From Paenibacillus xylanivorans (lineage in GTDB: Bacteria > Bacillota > Bacilli > Paenibacillales > Paenibacillaceae), in the NCBI RefSeq assembly GCF_001280595.1, contig NZ_LITU01000029.1, positions 124,783 through 159,694 on the forward strand: a stretch of 34,912 nt of DNA, given 5' to 3'. Below, piece by piece: positions 18,413 through 26,572 of the stretch. A program made the position numbers and the translations under genes. The notes below the pieces were generated by a model, which had not been told where the DNA came from, did not search any database, and worked only from the letters and a program-made list of their open reading frames with translations. Numbering within the stretch: position 1 is the first letter of the stretch; every line of letters begins with the position of its first letter.

Positions 18413-19453
18413 TTACTCGCCAAACACATTAATGAATTGCTGTTTGTCTGTTTCGCGATCAGCTGCAAGTTTGGCCGCATCGCCAGGCAAAATCTTCATT
18501 TCCGATACACCTTTAAGTCCTTCAGGTGGAGCAACGCCTTCACGAATCGGAGAGTATCCGATCTCGGCTGACAGCTTCTGGCCATCTTCAGAGAGAACGA
18601 AATCCACAAAAGCCTGGGCAGCAGGAACATTGGCAGCTTCTTTCATGATCCCAATCGGTTCAGTGATGATCGGAACACCTTCTTCCGGATAGATCAGTTC
18701 AACCGGAGAACCTTTCGCTTTTTCTCGAGCCACGAGGTAATCAACAACGACCCCATACGATTTTTCACCACTGGCTACAGCTTTTATTACGGCACCGTTA
18801 CCTTTAATGACGGACATACCATTCATCTTGGACTCCTGCAGAAAATCCCATCCGAATCCATCTGTACGGCTAAAGACACCAATGTTGTAAGCTGCCGCAC
18901 CAGAGTAAAGGGGACTCGGCATGATACTTGCATTTTTGCTCTCGGGCATGGTCAGCACTTGCCAGGAAGTTGGTTGGGCTGTGACTTTTTGGGTATTGGT
19001 AGCCAGTACCGTTGCCATCACCTTCGTACCGGCGTACATGCCATCCGGATCAACAAGATCTGTTGGAATCTTACTTAATTCTGGCGACTTGTATGAGAGC
19101 AGAAGATCATCTTTTTTCAGATTTTCAAAGGTAACTGCATCCGCCAGCAGGAGTACATCCGCCTGAGTTTTACCTGCCTGGCGCTCCGCCTGAATTTTGG
19201 CCGTGACTTCCTCCGTTCCAGAACGGAAGATGCTGACCTGAACATCGGGATATTTTTGGTTAAAAGCATTCACCAGTTTGCCTGCATCCTCTTCAGGCTG
19301 GGAAGTATAGAAGGATAGCTTGCCTGATACCGAATTTGAAGCTGCACCTGAATTGCCTTGATCTGGATTGGCTTGTCCCTGAGCGGAACAACCGCTGAAC
19401 ACAATCATGCCTGCCAGCAGAGGCAGTAGTAACGTCTTTTTAAATGGAATCAC
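18413..19453 (-). CDS. Extracellular solute-binding lipoprotein, FbpA/AfuA-like
   Basis: GTG 19453 has AAAGGAGAG 7 nt upstream. The signal peptide ends in the lipobox IVFSGC, so the mature 346-aa precursor is anchored to the membrane by Cys21. The mature part has the family-1 binding-protein layout: KLSFYTSQPEEDAGKLVNAF, ADVLLLADAVTF, MPSPLYSGAAAYNIG, GVVVDYLVAREKA and AFVDFVLSEDGQKL. The adjacent Tyr-Tyr pair that binds iron in FbpA is absent from the whole sequence. Together with the two phosphatases and the MBL hydrolase in the operon, this favours a phosphorylated organic ligand, as for AfuA (hexose phosphates) or aminoethylphosphonate-binding proteins. The exact ligand cannot be read from the sequence. 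Confidence 0.85.
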   Translation of the reverse strand: MIPFKKTLLLPLLAGMIVFSGCSAQGQANPDQGNSGAASNSVSGKLSFYTSQPEEDAGKLVNAFNQKYPDVQVSIFRSGTEEVTAKIQAERQAGKTQADVLLLADAVTFENLKKDDLLLSYKSPELSKIPTDLVDPDGMYAGTKVMATVLATNTQKVTAQPTSWQVLTMPESKNASIMPSPLYSGAAAYNIGVFSRTDGFGWDFLQESKMNGMSVIKGNGAVIKAVASGEKSYGVVVDYLVAREKAKGSPVELIYPEEGVPIITEPIGIMKEAANVPAAQAFVDFVLSEDGQKLSAEIGYSPIREGVAPPEGLKGVSEMKILPGDAAKLAADRETDKQQFINVFGE

Positions 19454-19522
19454 AGATAATCTCTCCTTTGAGTGTCTATCTTATCGGTCAGTAAGTCATA
19501 CTCTTTCAGAAATGAGAATGGT

Positions 19523-20380
19523 TTAGAGCAAGTAATTGTGGATGGCCTGCGCCACACCGTCTTCCATGTTGCTGCCAGTAATTATATCCGCTATTTCCTT
19601 CACATGAGGCTCGGCATTGCCCATGGCTATACCGATTCCAGCCCATTGCAACATCTCCAGATCATTATCATAATCCCCGGCAGCCGCAACCTGCTGAGGT
19701 TTGATATCGTGTGCGCGGCACAATCTCTCCAGGGCTTCACGTTTACTAATTCCAGCGGAGTTGACATCGAATCGCAAACTTCCAGTTCGCGTGCATTCAA
19801 ATAATCCTAACCCGCCAAGGATATGAAACAGTTTCTCGCGTGAGGCATGGTCCTTACAGATGACAGCTGCTTTGTAGAGCATGTTCGGCATGTTGCGTAC
19901 AAAGGCTCTGAAATCCTGTCCGACCTCGACCAATTGAATAAGATCAGCTTGATCCTTGTACCGTTCTTCCGAACATTCTAATTCCGGTCGGATGACGACA
20001 TTGTTCAAGGCCCAATTCCTGTTGATCTCATTGATTTCCTGAACATAGAGCACATTGTATCCATAGAAATGAATGTAGGCTCCTTCTTGCTGGATGACAT
20101 CCAACATAAGCAGGATATCTTCCGTTTTCAGTGGAACACCTTCAAGCATTTCACCTGTCACTGCATCTACGGTCACCGCACCGTTAAGTGCAACCAGTGG
20201 GAAAGTCATAGAGACTTCCCGTGCATGAAGCCATACGGAAGCGGGAAATCGTCCGGATGCAATGGTGACATTCACATTCCCTGACATGAGTTGCTTGATG
20301 GAGCTTCGTGTCATGGGGGTTATTACTTTGTCCGGATTCAGCATCGTGCCGTCCAGATCAAGGGCCAACAATTTGTACAT
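19523..20380 (-). CDS. HAD-superfamily Cof-type phosphatase (proximal)
   Basis: This 285-residue type IIB HAD has motif I ALDLDGTMLNPD at the N-terminus, motif II TIASGRF, motif III SKREALERL and motif IV AAGDYDNDLEMLQ, with FNDM-type acidic residues replaced by YDND. It is expected to dephosphorylate a small phosphorylated metabolite in the cytoplasm. ATG 20380 follows GGGGGATC. It lies 24 bp after the MBL gene and 69 bp before the binding-protein gene. It shares family but only limited sequence with the other HAD of the operon. Confidence 0.88.
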   Translation of the reverse strand: MYKLLALDLDGTMLNPDKVITPMTRSSIKQLMSGNVNVTIASGRFPASVWLHAREVSMTFPLVALNGAVTVDAVTGEMLEGVPLKTEDILLMLDVIQQEGAYIHFYGYNVLYVQEINEINRNWALNNVVIRPELECSEERYKDQADLIQLVEVGQDFRAFVRNMPNMLYKAAVICKDHASREKLFHILGGLGLFECTRTGSLRFDVNSAGISKREALERLCRAHDIKPQQVAAAGDYDNDLEMLQWAGIGIAMGNAEPHVKEIADIITGSNMEDGVAQAIHNYLL

Positions 20381-20404
20381 GAGAAGATCCCCCGATTCAA
20401 TAGC

Positions 20405-21139
20405 TTACACGGTATACATTCGCAGTGGTTCGGGTATATCCACAAGCCCCCCATAGGAACGACTTGCTTCATGGCGCATCAACTCGAGATTGCCATCCCC
20501 GGGAAGATGAACAAGGACGAGCTGCTTCACATTGGCTTGGCCAGCAATCATGCCTGCCTGAAGTGCATCCATATGTCCCTGGCCGGTGGTATGCACACTG
20601 CCTTCACAGATGGTAGCCTCGCATAAAAAAATGTCAGCATCCCGTGCAAGTTCGATAAGAGAATCACAGTAGGAGGTATCGCCGGAATACACCAGCACCT
20701 TGCCTTTATATGTGATCTTGACGGCATAACACGTAATGGTATGCTGCACATGTACAAATTCAACTTCTGCACCTGCTAGCCGAATTGTGGTTGAAGGATC
20801 AATGGTGATGACCTCAGTATGTTCACCACGCAGACCACTCAGGAGCTCGACTGGATTATCTGGAGCATACAGTTTCAGTTTATGCGACATGCGTCCATTG
20901 CGAATAGCGCCGGCAACAGCATATTGGAGCACACCAAGATCTGCGATATGATCATGGTGTAGGTGAGACAGAATAACACCAGATAGTGCTTCTACACCTG
21001 TCTCGGAGGGAAGCTTGCTCATGACGCCACTGCCACAGTCCAGCAAAATTTGTCCTTCATCTGTGGTTACAAGGTAACCCGCAGTGGCTCCACCTGCAGC
21101 GGGATATCCCCCCCAGTAACCTAAAATTTTCACATTCAT
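20405..21139 (-). CDS. Metallo-beta-lactamase-fold hydrolase, RNase Z/PhnP-like
   Basis: The two-metal site is clear: HLHHDH (SHLHHDHIADLG), Asp in VYSGDTSYCD and a late His in LVLVHLPGD. Opening residues LGYWGGYPAAGGATAGYLVTTDEGQILLDCGSG are typical of the RNase Z/PhnP/YhfI branch, which includes phosphodiesterases. In this operon it may open a cyclic or diester phosphate before the HAD phosphatases act; that role is inferred. ATG 21139 is preferred because GAGGTG lies 6 nt upstream; an in-frame GTG at 21148 overlaps that Shine-Dalgarno. It is the first gene of the minus-strand operon and is divergent from the SorC regulator. Confidence 0.85.
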   Translation of the reverse strand: MNVKILGYWGGYPAAGGATAGYLVTTDEGQILLDCGSGVMSKLPSETGVEALSGVILSHLHHDHIADLGVLQYAVAGAIRNGRMSHKLKLYAPDNPVELLSGLRGEHTEVITIDPSTTIRLAGAEVEFVHVQHTITCYAVKITYKGKVLVYSGDTSYCDSLIELARDADIFLCEATICEGSVHTTGQGHMDALQAGMIAGQANVKQLVLVHLPGDGNLELMRHEASRSYGGLVDIPEPLRMYTV

Positions 21140-21173
21140 CTTTTGCACCTCAGTCTGTCTTGTTCTGCATCGT

Positions 21174-21204
21174 TTACAAATGTTCTGTACAGTTACAATT
21201 GTAA
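21174..21204. promoter_or_regulatory. Candidate SorC operator: adjacent palindromes
   Basis: CTGTACAG at 21185-21192 is directly followed by the perfect 12-bp palindrome TTACAATTGTAA at 21193-21204. A further TTACAAATG at 21174-21182 is a near-repeat of TTACAATTG 19 bp on. They lie 35-65 bp upstream of the MBL start, where a regulator of the minus-strand operon would bind. Assignment to the neighbouring SorC protein is inferred. Confidence 0.5.
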
Positions 21205-21276
21205 GGAGGCTTTATTACTTACGTGTCAAACGAATGTCAATCTTGTGTAAAATGCCATTGGGCATATCTTCCTTGC

Positions 21277-21306
21277 TTGACTCGACTGTGAGTGCCATTC
21301 TATAGT
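21277..21306 (+). promoter_or_regulatory. Promoter of the SorC-family regulator gene
   Basis: A -35 TTGACT at 21277-21282 and a -10 TATAGT at 21301-21306 are separated by 18 bp. AGGCGG at 21341-21346 serves as ribosome binding site. Confidence 0.55.
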
Positions 21307-21354
21307 GGGACATATGTACGGATGGAACTATAAAATCAAAAGGCGGACTTGTAT

Positions 21355-22314
21355 GTGAACATAGACGAACGCAAAAATATGGTAAGAGTCTGTAAAATGT
21401 ATTATTACGAATCTTGGACACAAGAGAAGATTGCCGAGAAGTTGGGTGTATCCAGACCGGTTATTTCCAAGATGCTCCAGCGTGCCCGGGAAGAAGGTAT
21501 TATTGAAATTGTCATTCACGATGATGATCATGAAGTCTCCAAATTGGAGAACGAGCTGGAAGCTCTGTTCAAACTAAAGCAGGCGTTGGTTGTTCCAACC
21601 AAGGATCTCAACAAAGAATTGTTATCGAGTGCCGTGGGTAAGGCAGCAGCACAATTTGTCCTGAAATTAATCAAAAATGGAGATCGTGTAGGTGTTTCCT
21701 GGGGTAATACGCTGTATCATATGGTTCGGGAATTCCCTCTAGAGAAAAAAGAGAATGTTAAAATCATTCCACTGGTTGGCGGAACAGGGAACTATCGGAA
21801 TGAAATGCATTCAAACCAGATAGCCTATGAGTTGTCCAAAAAATTGGGCGTGACCTGTGATACATTGTATGCTCCTGCAGTCGTTGAAACGGAAGAGCTG
21901 CGAGAGCAAATTATCGGCATGCCGAATATTTCATCCGTTCTTCAAGAGGGAGAGAATATCGATCTCGCACTGGTAGGGATCGGGAACCCATATTCCATGT
22001 CGACAATGGAACGATCGGGTTATCTCAACGAGCAAGTGTTAGCTGAGTTAGAAGAATTGAATACGATTGCGGATATTAATTCTGTTTTTATCACCCGTGA
22101 AGGCACGGTTACTGAACATCCCATCAATCACAAAGTGATTGGTCTTGGACTTGAGCAGTTAAAGAAGACAAAAACAGTAGTGGGTATGGCATTTGGTCTT
22201 CACAAAATTGACTGTATCCTGGCAGCCGTGCGCGGAGAGTACATCAATATGCTGATTACGGATGAATCCACAGCTAGTCATATCATTAAGCTTACAAATA
22301 ACGCAAAAAAGTGA
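21355..22314 (+). CDS. SorC/DeoR-type sugar-binding transcriptional regulator
   Basis: This 319-residue SorC-family regulator has an N-terminal HTH (YYYESWTQEKIAEKLGVSRPVISKMLQRAREEGI, residues about 17-50) and a C-terminal sugar-phosphate-binding domain: VGKAAAQFVLKLIKNGDRVGVSWGNTLYHMV, PLVGGTG, ALVGIGNP and VVGMAFGLHKIDCILAAVRG. Effectors in this family are phosphorylated sugars. GTG 21355 has AGGCGG 8 nt upstream; an earlier TTG at 21349 is too close. It is divergent from an operon with an importer and two phosphatases, so it probably controls that operon in response to the imported sugar phosphate or its product. Confidence 0.9.
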   Translation: MNIDERKNMVRVCKMYYYESWTQEKIAEKLGVSRPVISKMLQRAREEGIIEIVIHDDDHEVSKLENELEALFKLKQALVVPTKDLNKELLSSAVGKAAAQFVLKLIKNGDRVGVSWGNTLYHMVREFPLEKKENVKIIPLVGGTGNYRNEMHSNQIAYELSKKLGVTCDTLYAPAVVETEELREQIIGMPNISSVLQEGENIDLALVGIGNPYSMSTMERSGYLNEQVLAELEELNTIADINSVFITREGTVTEHPINHKVIGLGLEQLKKTKTVVGMAFGLHKIDCILAAVRGEYINMLITDESTASHIIKLTNNAKK

Positions 22315-22330
22315 AGTGTAGAAAGAACCT

Positions 22331-22363
22331 AACGACAGTCCATTATTTGGCTGTCGTTTTTTT
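22331..22363 (+). terminator. Terminator of the SorC-family gene
   Basis: AACGACAG at 22331-22338 pairs with CTGTCGTT at 22351-22358 and continues into a run of T. Confidence 0.8.
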
Positions 22364-22486
22364 ACCTAAAGGAAAGAGGAGTACACCTCCAACTCCTCAT
22401 AGAGCGCTTATAATTTACTATTGCGATCAGGCGTAACCTTCAGTAAATTGGGAGGTATACACCGACGGGAGGGCTGAGCAATAATC

Positions 22487-24316
22487 ATGCTGACCAGATG
22501 GCTGCAACGAATAACCCCTGGCACCTTTAAACACCGAATATTATTTTCCTTTCTGTTGTTTCTCCTCGCGCCTATAGCCATATTATTCCTCTACAACTTC
22601 CGAGAAACGGAAATGATGCTCCAGCGGGACGCTTCGGACAGTAACGTCAAGCAACTCGAAGGCATCAAAGCCGATCTTATCGATTTGATGAGTCTTGTGA
22701 TGAAGACTGGGATGTTGCTGGATCAGGATTCGGTCCTCCGCGAAGTGATGCAAAAGCCGGAATTATATGATGCCATCCATCGAAAGCGAATTGTGGAAAA
22801 TAAATTCGCTAGTATCGAAAACAGCTTTTTCCTTACGGGAGCTACGGTATTCTACACATTGATCGATTTAAAAGGAAACGCTTACACTTCGTATACGCCG
22901 GAGAATTCTCTGAATTATGCCGACATTAGTTCCGAGCCTTGGGTACAGGAGCTGAAGAGGGTTGAGGGACAGCGGTACGTATGGAAATCCAATGAATTGA
23001 CGACCGGCGTTCGTGAGAGAAAAGGCAGTCGGATGCTGAGCCTTTACGAAGTGCTGCGGGACGACGGATTACAACCATTCGCCTACGGACGTTTTAGTAT
23101 CGATTATGAAGGATGGTTTCAGGAAAAAACGGAGGAAAATCCATTCGGCAGCGATAGGGAAGGAGCCTATTTTCTGCTGGATGGATATGGAAATACGATG
23201 CTCCAATCAAATTCGGGGGAGAACGTACCCTCTACCGTGTCATCTGCCATAGCCACAGCGAGTGAGAGCCAAGGCCAGGGACAGGATTCCTCCTCCCATT
23301 CCATCGTGAACAATCATATGCTGTATACCTATAGCAAGATCCAAGAGCTTGACGGTTATCTTGTGAAAAAGATACCTCTCTCCTTGTTATTTGAAGAAGT
23401 GAACAAACAGAAGCTGAGGTTTTATACCGTATATGGGGCCATCCTGCTGCTGTTTGTGCTGTTGACTTACCTCATTTCTTCAACCGTAACCGGTCCTATA
23501 AAGCAACTTCAACGCAAGATGGAGACCACAGTAAAATTGAATTTGAAGACAAAGCTGCCGGAACAGGGCAAAGGTGAATTACTGGCGCTAACCCGAAGCT
23601 TCAATTTCATGATCGCAGACATCAATAATCTGTTGGAACAGTTAAAGCTTGAGGAGCGCCAAAAGCAGTTTGTCCGATTTCAGGTGTTGCTTGGTCAGAT
23701 GAATCCTCATTTTTTGCTGAATACGCTGAATACAATCAAGAGCATTGCACTGGATAAGGACGAAGATGAGATTTACGAGATTTGTGTATCGCTAGGGAAA
23801 ATATTAGAAACTACGTTGAATTTGGAGGTTGACCTTATTCTTCTGAAGGAGGAGATTGTGCTAATTGAATCCTATATGGACATTCAACGGAAACGATTTG
23901 GACATGGTATTGAGCTCCGCTATGAAGTATCCAGAGATCTCGAGTATGCGTTGATTCCGAAATTTTGCCTGCAGCCGCTGGTAGAAAATTCGTTGATTCA
24001 CGGGTTTGGACAAACACAGCTTGAGGGGCGGATCGACATTCGTGCATCAATCCACCATTCGCTGCTTATCTTGGAAGTTGCTGATAATGGCATGGGGATC
24101 AAGAAATCGCAGGCGAATCAGTCCTACCGGAAACGAAAAAGCATTGGTTTACAAAACCTTCGAGAGAGCTTGGAGCTTATGTTTAAGAACCAGCCAACAG
24201 GACTTCGGATGGAGTCGACGGAAGAAGGAACGCAAGTCATAATGCATTTCCCATTATTGTTATCCAAACCATATTTGAAGGAGGGGAGCACCATTGTGGC
24301 GCACATTGATCGTTGA
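22487..24316 (+). CDS. YesM-type sensor histidine kinase
   Basis: This 609-residue membrane kinase has one membrane segment near residues 20-38 and a second near 305-325 with an extracellular sensor domain between them. A HAMP domain follows, then a His_kinase domain with the phospho-acceptor His in QMNPHFLLNTLNTI, N-box QPLVENSLIHGF and G-box ADNGMGI. These are the marks of the YesM (LytS-like) class that senses extracellular carbohydrate, often with a binding protein. ATG 22487 lies 12 nt after GGGAGGG, a long spacing. The 3' end overlaps the response regulator by 23 bp. A TATAAT at 22409-22414 without a clear -35 is the only promoter-like site upstream. Confidence 0.92.
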   Translation: MLTRWLQRITPGTFKHRILFSFLLFLLAPIAILFLYNFRETEMMLQRDASDSNVKQLEGIKADLIDLMSLVMKTGMLLDQDSVLREVMQKPELYDAIHRKRIVENKFASIENSFFLTGATVFYTLIDLKGNAYTSYTPENSLNYADISSEPWVQELKRVEGQRYVWKSNELTTGVRERKGSRMLSLYEVLRDDGLQPFAYGRFSIDYEGWFQEKTEENPFGSDREGAYFLLDGYGNTMLQSNSGENVPSTVSSAIATASESQGQGQDSSSHSIVNNHMLYTYSKIQELDGYLVKKIPLSLLFEEVNKQKLRFYTVYGAILLLFVLLTYLISSTVTGPIKQLQRKMETTVKLNLKTKLPEQGKGELLALTRSFNFMIADINNLLEQLKLEERQKQFVRFQVLLGQMNPHFLLNTLNTIKSIALDKDEDEIYEICVSLGKILETTLNLEVDLILLKEEIVLIESYMDIQRKRFGHGIELRYEVSRDLEYALIPKFCLQPLVENSLIHGFGQTQLEGRIDIRASIHHSLLILEVADNGMGIKKSQANQSYRKRKSIGLQNLRESLELMFKNQPTGLRMESTEEGTQVIMHFPLLLSKPYLKEGSTIVAHIDR

Positions 24317-25061
24317 AGATGAACAGTATGCGAGAGCAAGCTTGCGCAAGTTGTTTGCGAAGGCGGATATTCCGTTCGAAATTGTAGGTGAAGCGGTAAA
24401 CGGTGAGGAGGGGTTGCAGTTAATCCGGGCACTGCAGCCCGATGTTGTCATTTCGGACATTTTCATGCCGCTAATGGATGGCGTTCGGTTACTCCAGTTA
24501 ACGAGAAAGGAAGGCCTCGAATGTCGGTTCGTCATGTTAACGGCAGTAAGTGAATTCGAGTATGCCAGACAAGCGTTGGAATACGGGGCTTCGGGTTATT
24601 TGATGAAACTTTCTCTGGATTTAAAGGAACTGAAGCAAACCATGGACAAAGTAGCCGGAGAGCTAACGAGAATGGATAAACTTCGCCTGGCAGATAAATG
24701 GTTCCCGGATAAGACTGCCCAAGAACCAACGGATCATCCGGAGCTAAACCGACTGATTACTTACATTGAGGAGCATTTCGCTGAGGAAGTGACATTAAAG
24801 AGATTGGCTGAATATGTTCGCATGGATGCCAGTTATGTTAGTGACTTATTCAAGAAGAAGATGGGTATCACGATGACACATTTTATTCAGAACCGTCGCG
24901 TTCAGGCAGCGAAAATGCTGCTGACAGAGACAGAGAAAACGGTTAGTGAAATTGGCAGGTTGGTAGGCTTCGAGAACGACAATTATTTTATTAAAATATT
25001 CAAGCGTTGGAGCGGATTAACCCCGAACGAATACCGGAAAGAACAAAAAATCGTTCTATGA
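24294..25061 (+). CDS. YesN-type response regulator with AraC DNA-binding domain
   Basis: The 255-residue protein has a receiver domain with acidic residues in VEDEQ and phospho-acceptor Asp55 in VISDIFMPLMDG. A Lys follows in GYLMKLS. The C-terminal AraC double HTH runs from LITYIEEHFAEEVTLKRLAEYV to GLTPNEYRKEQ. TTG 24294 is the start, with GAGGGGAG about 7 nt upstream, inside the end of the kinase gene, so the pair is translationally coupled. It probably activates the transport genes immediately downstream. Confidence 0.93.
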   Translation: MWRTLIVEDEQYARASLRKLFAKADIPFEIVGEAVNGEEGLQLIRALQPDVVISDIFMPLMDGVRLLQLTRKEGLECRFVMLTAVSEFEYARQALEYGASGYLMKLSLDLKELKQTMDKVAGELTRMDKLRLADKWFPDKTAQEPTDHPELNRLITYIEEHFAEEVTLKRLAEYVRMDASYVSDLFKKKMGITMTHFIQNRRVQAAKMLLTETEKTVSEIGRLVGFENDNYFIKIFKRWSGLTPNEYRKEQKIVL

Positions 25062-25155
25062 ATATCCAAACACCGTTCATACCCCCAATGTCAGGCTGGT
25101 GATAAAGTTAAAGACGTAGCAAGCAGCTTATCAACTCGATAAGGGGGGACTGTAC

Positions 25156-26466
25156 ATGAAACGTAGAAATTGGTTAAAAGCAGCATTGATTACGACCTTG
25201 GCAGCTTCGATGCTCAGCGCGTGCGGAAGCGCTAACAGCAACGAAGGAGCCAATGCAGGATCGGCAAATGAAAATTCCGGTGAGACCATCAACCTCACGT
25301 TTTGGGGAGCTGTTCCTGCCGAGGCTGGACCTCAAGAAGTGATTGACAGCTGGAATAAAGAAAATCCAGACATCCAGGTCGAGTACTTCCGTTATGTAAA
25401 TGATGACCCCGGTAACTTGAAACTGGATACGGCGCTCATGACGGGTCAGGATGCGGACTTGTTCATCAACTACACGATTAACCGTCTACAGAAACGTGTT
25501 GATGCAGGAGTCGCTTCGGATCTGAGCAGCAGAACAGATTATAACATCGACGAGAAAATGGGGGTGGACGCCGCCCAATGGAAAATTGGGGATAAATATT
25601 ACGGTATCCCGACAAAGAAAAATATGTTGTTCGTTTGGCTAAACAAAAACATGCTGGATGAAGCAGGGCTTCCGATTCCTCCCGTCGATTGGACCTGGGA
25701 CGACTTGAGAGAATATGCGAAAGCGTTAACAAAAGCGAATGTGTACGGTCTTATGCAGCATGATGCTGCCTTTACTGCTGCAATTGACGGTACCATTGCG
25801 GGTCTTGGCGTAACCACGCCGGAAGGAACATCTAACTTCAATAATGATCTTTGGCAAAAGCAGCTTCAAATCGTGCATGACATGATGTTTGTGGACAAAT
25901 CGACACCGGAATATGGAGAACAAGTAACAAGCAAGATGCCAGTAGATACAATGTTCCTAAAAAGTGAAGCAGCTATGTTAGCCGCAGGGGAATTTATATT
26001 CCGCAATGCCAATAACCTGAAGGAATTTCCGCATGACTTCAAAATCGCATTCGCAACGATTCCGAAAGTATCTGCTGATCAAAAGGATTATAAATATGCT
26101 AGCGGTTTAGGTGATATGCTCTCCGTTAATGCAAAATCCAAGCATCAGGATGCGGCATGGAAATTCGCAAAGTGGTATGCCGACGGCGGAATGTTGCCGA
26201 TGGCGAGCGGGGGACGCCTTCCATCCTCAAAGAGTGTTGATAACAAGCAGGCAATGGACTTGCTGCTCAAGGGTGTTGAAGACAAATACGATACAGAGTC
26301 CATGAATAGCGTAGTGTTCGGTGAGTTCCCATCGTTCCAGCTGAATGTACGACAGCAAGCGCTCGATGCCCGCAAGGAAGAGTACGAGAAATATTTTCTG
26401 AATGAGCAGGATATCGATACAACGCTTAAGAACATGGCCAAACGCCATCAGGAATATATCAAGTAA
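25156..26466 (+). CDS. Sugar ABC transporter binding lipoprotein
   Basis: The 436-residue precursor has a basic N-terminus (MKRRNWLK), a hydrophobic core and lipobox MLSAC with lipidated Cys23, followed by a Ser/Asn-rich linker. The mature part has the family-1 carbohydrate-binding protein layout: INLTFWGAVPAEAG, WNKENPDIQVEYFRY, DADLFINYTINRL, YYGIPTKKNM, LFVWLNKNMLDEAGLP and AWKFAKWYADGG. ATG 25156 follows AAGGGGGG. The ligand is unknown. It is separated from its permeases by a strong hairpin, which may allow more binding protein than permease to be made. Confidence 0.9.
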   Translation: MKRRNWLKAALITTLAASMLSACGSANSNEGANAGSANENSGETINLTFWGAVPAEAGPQEVIDSWNKENPDIQVEYFRYVNDDPGNLKLDTALMTGQDADLFINYTINRLQKRVDAGVASDLSSRTDYNIDEKMGVDAAQWKIGDKYYGIPTKKNMLFVWLNKNMLDEAGLPIPPVDWTWDDLREYAKALTKANVYGLMQHDAAFTAAIDGTIAGLGVTTPEGTSNFNNDLWQKQLQIVHDMMFVDKSTPEYGEQVTSKMPVDTMFLKSEAAMLAAGEFIFRNANNLKEFPHDFKIAFATIPKVSADQKDYKYASGLGDMLSVNAKSKHQDAAWKFAKWYADGGMLPMASGGRLPSSKSVDNKQAMDLLLKGVEDKYDTESMNSVVFGEFPSFQLNVRQQALDARKEEYEKYFLNEQDIDTTLKNMAKRHQEYIK

Positions 26467-26487
26467 TTGAATATCGACAATACCCTT

Positions 26488-26526
26488 AAGAGAGAAGAAG
26501 GATCTTCCGCTTCCTTCTTCTCTCTT
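26488..26526 (+). promoter_or_regulatory. Strong intercistronic hairpin
   Basis: AAGAGAGAAGAAGGA at 26488-26502 pairs perfectly over 15 bp with TCCTTCTTCTCTCTT at 26512-26526, with a 9-nt loop and no downstream T-run. Placed between the binding-protein and permease genes, it probably protects the upstream mRNA from 3' decay and sets unequal expression. Confidence 0.7.
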
Positions 26527-26572
26527 TGCTGTATTTAAAAAGTTCCATACGAGAAGAAAGGCGGCGTTTTCT

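Noticed and set aside
15595..19453. Ferric iron (FbpABC) transporter
   Set aside because: The binding protein has no adjacent Tyr pair and the operon has phosphatases and a SorC regulator, with no Fur-like box seen. The architecture alone is shared with sugar-phosphate and phosphonate importers.
22376..22398. GAGGAGT/ACTCCTC hairpin upstream of the sensor kinase gene
   Set aside because: A 7-bp stem without a T-run or conserved context; it could be chance, and it masks no ribosome binding site.
24124..24535. Minus-strand open frames across the kinase/regulator overlap
   Set aside because: They are antisense to well-supported coding sequence with no ribosome binding site.
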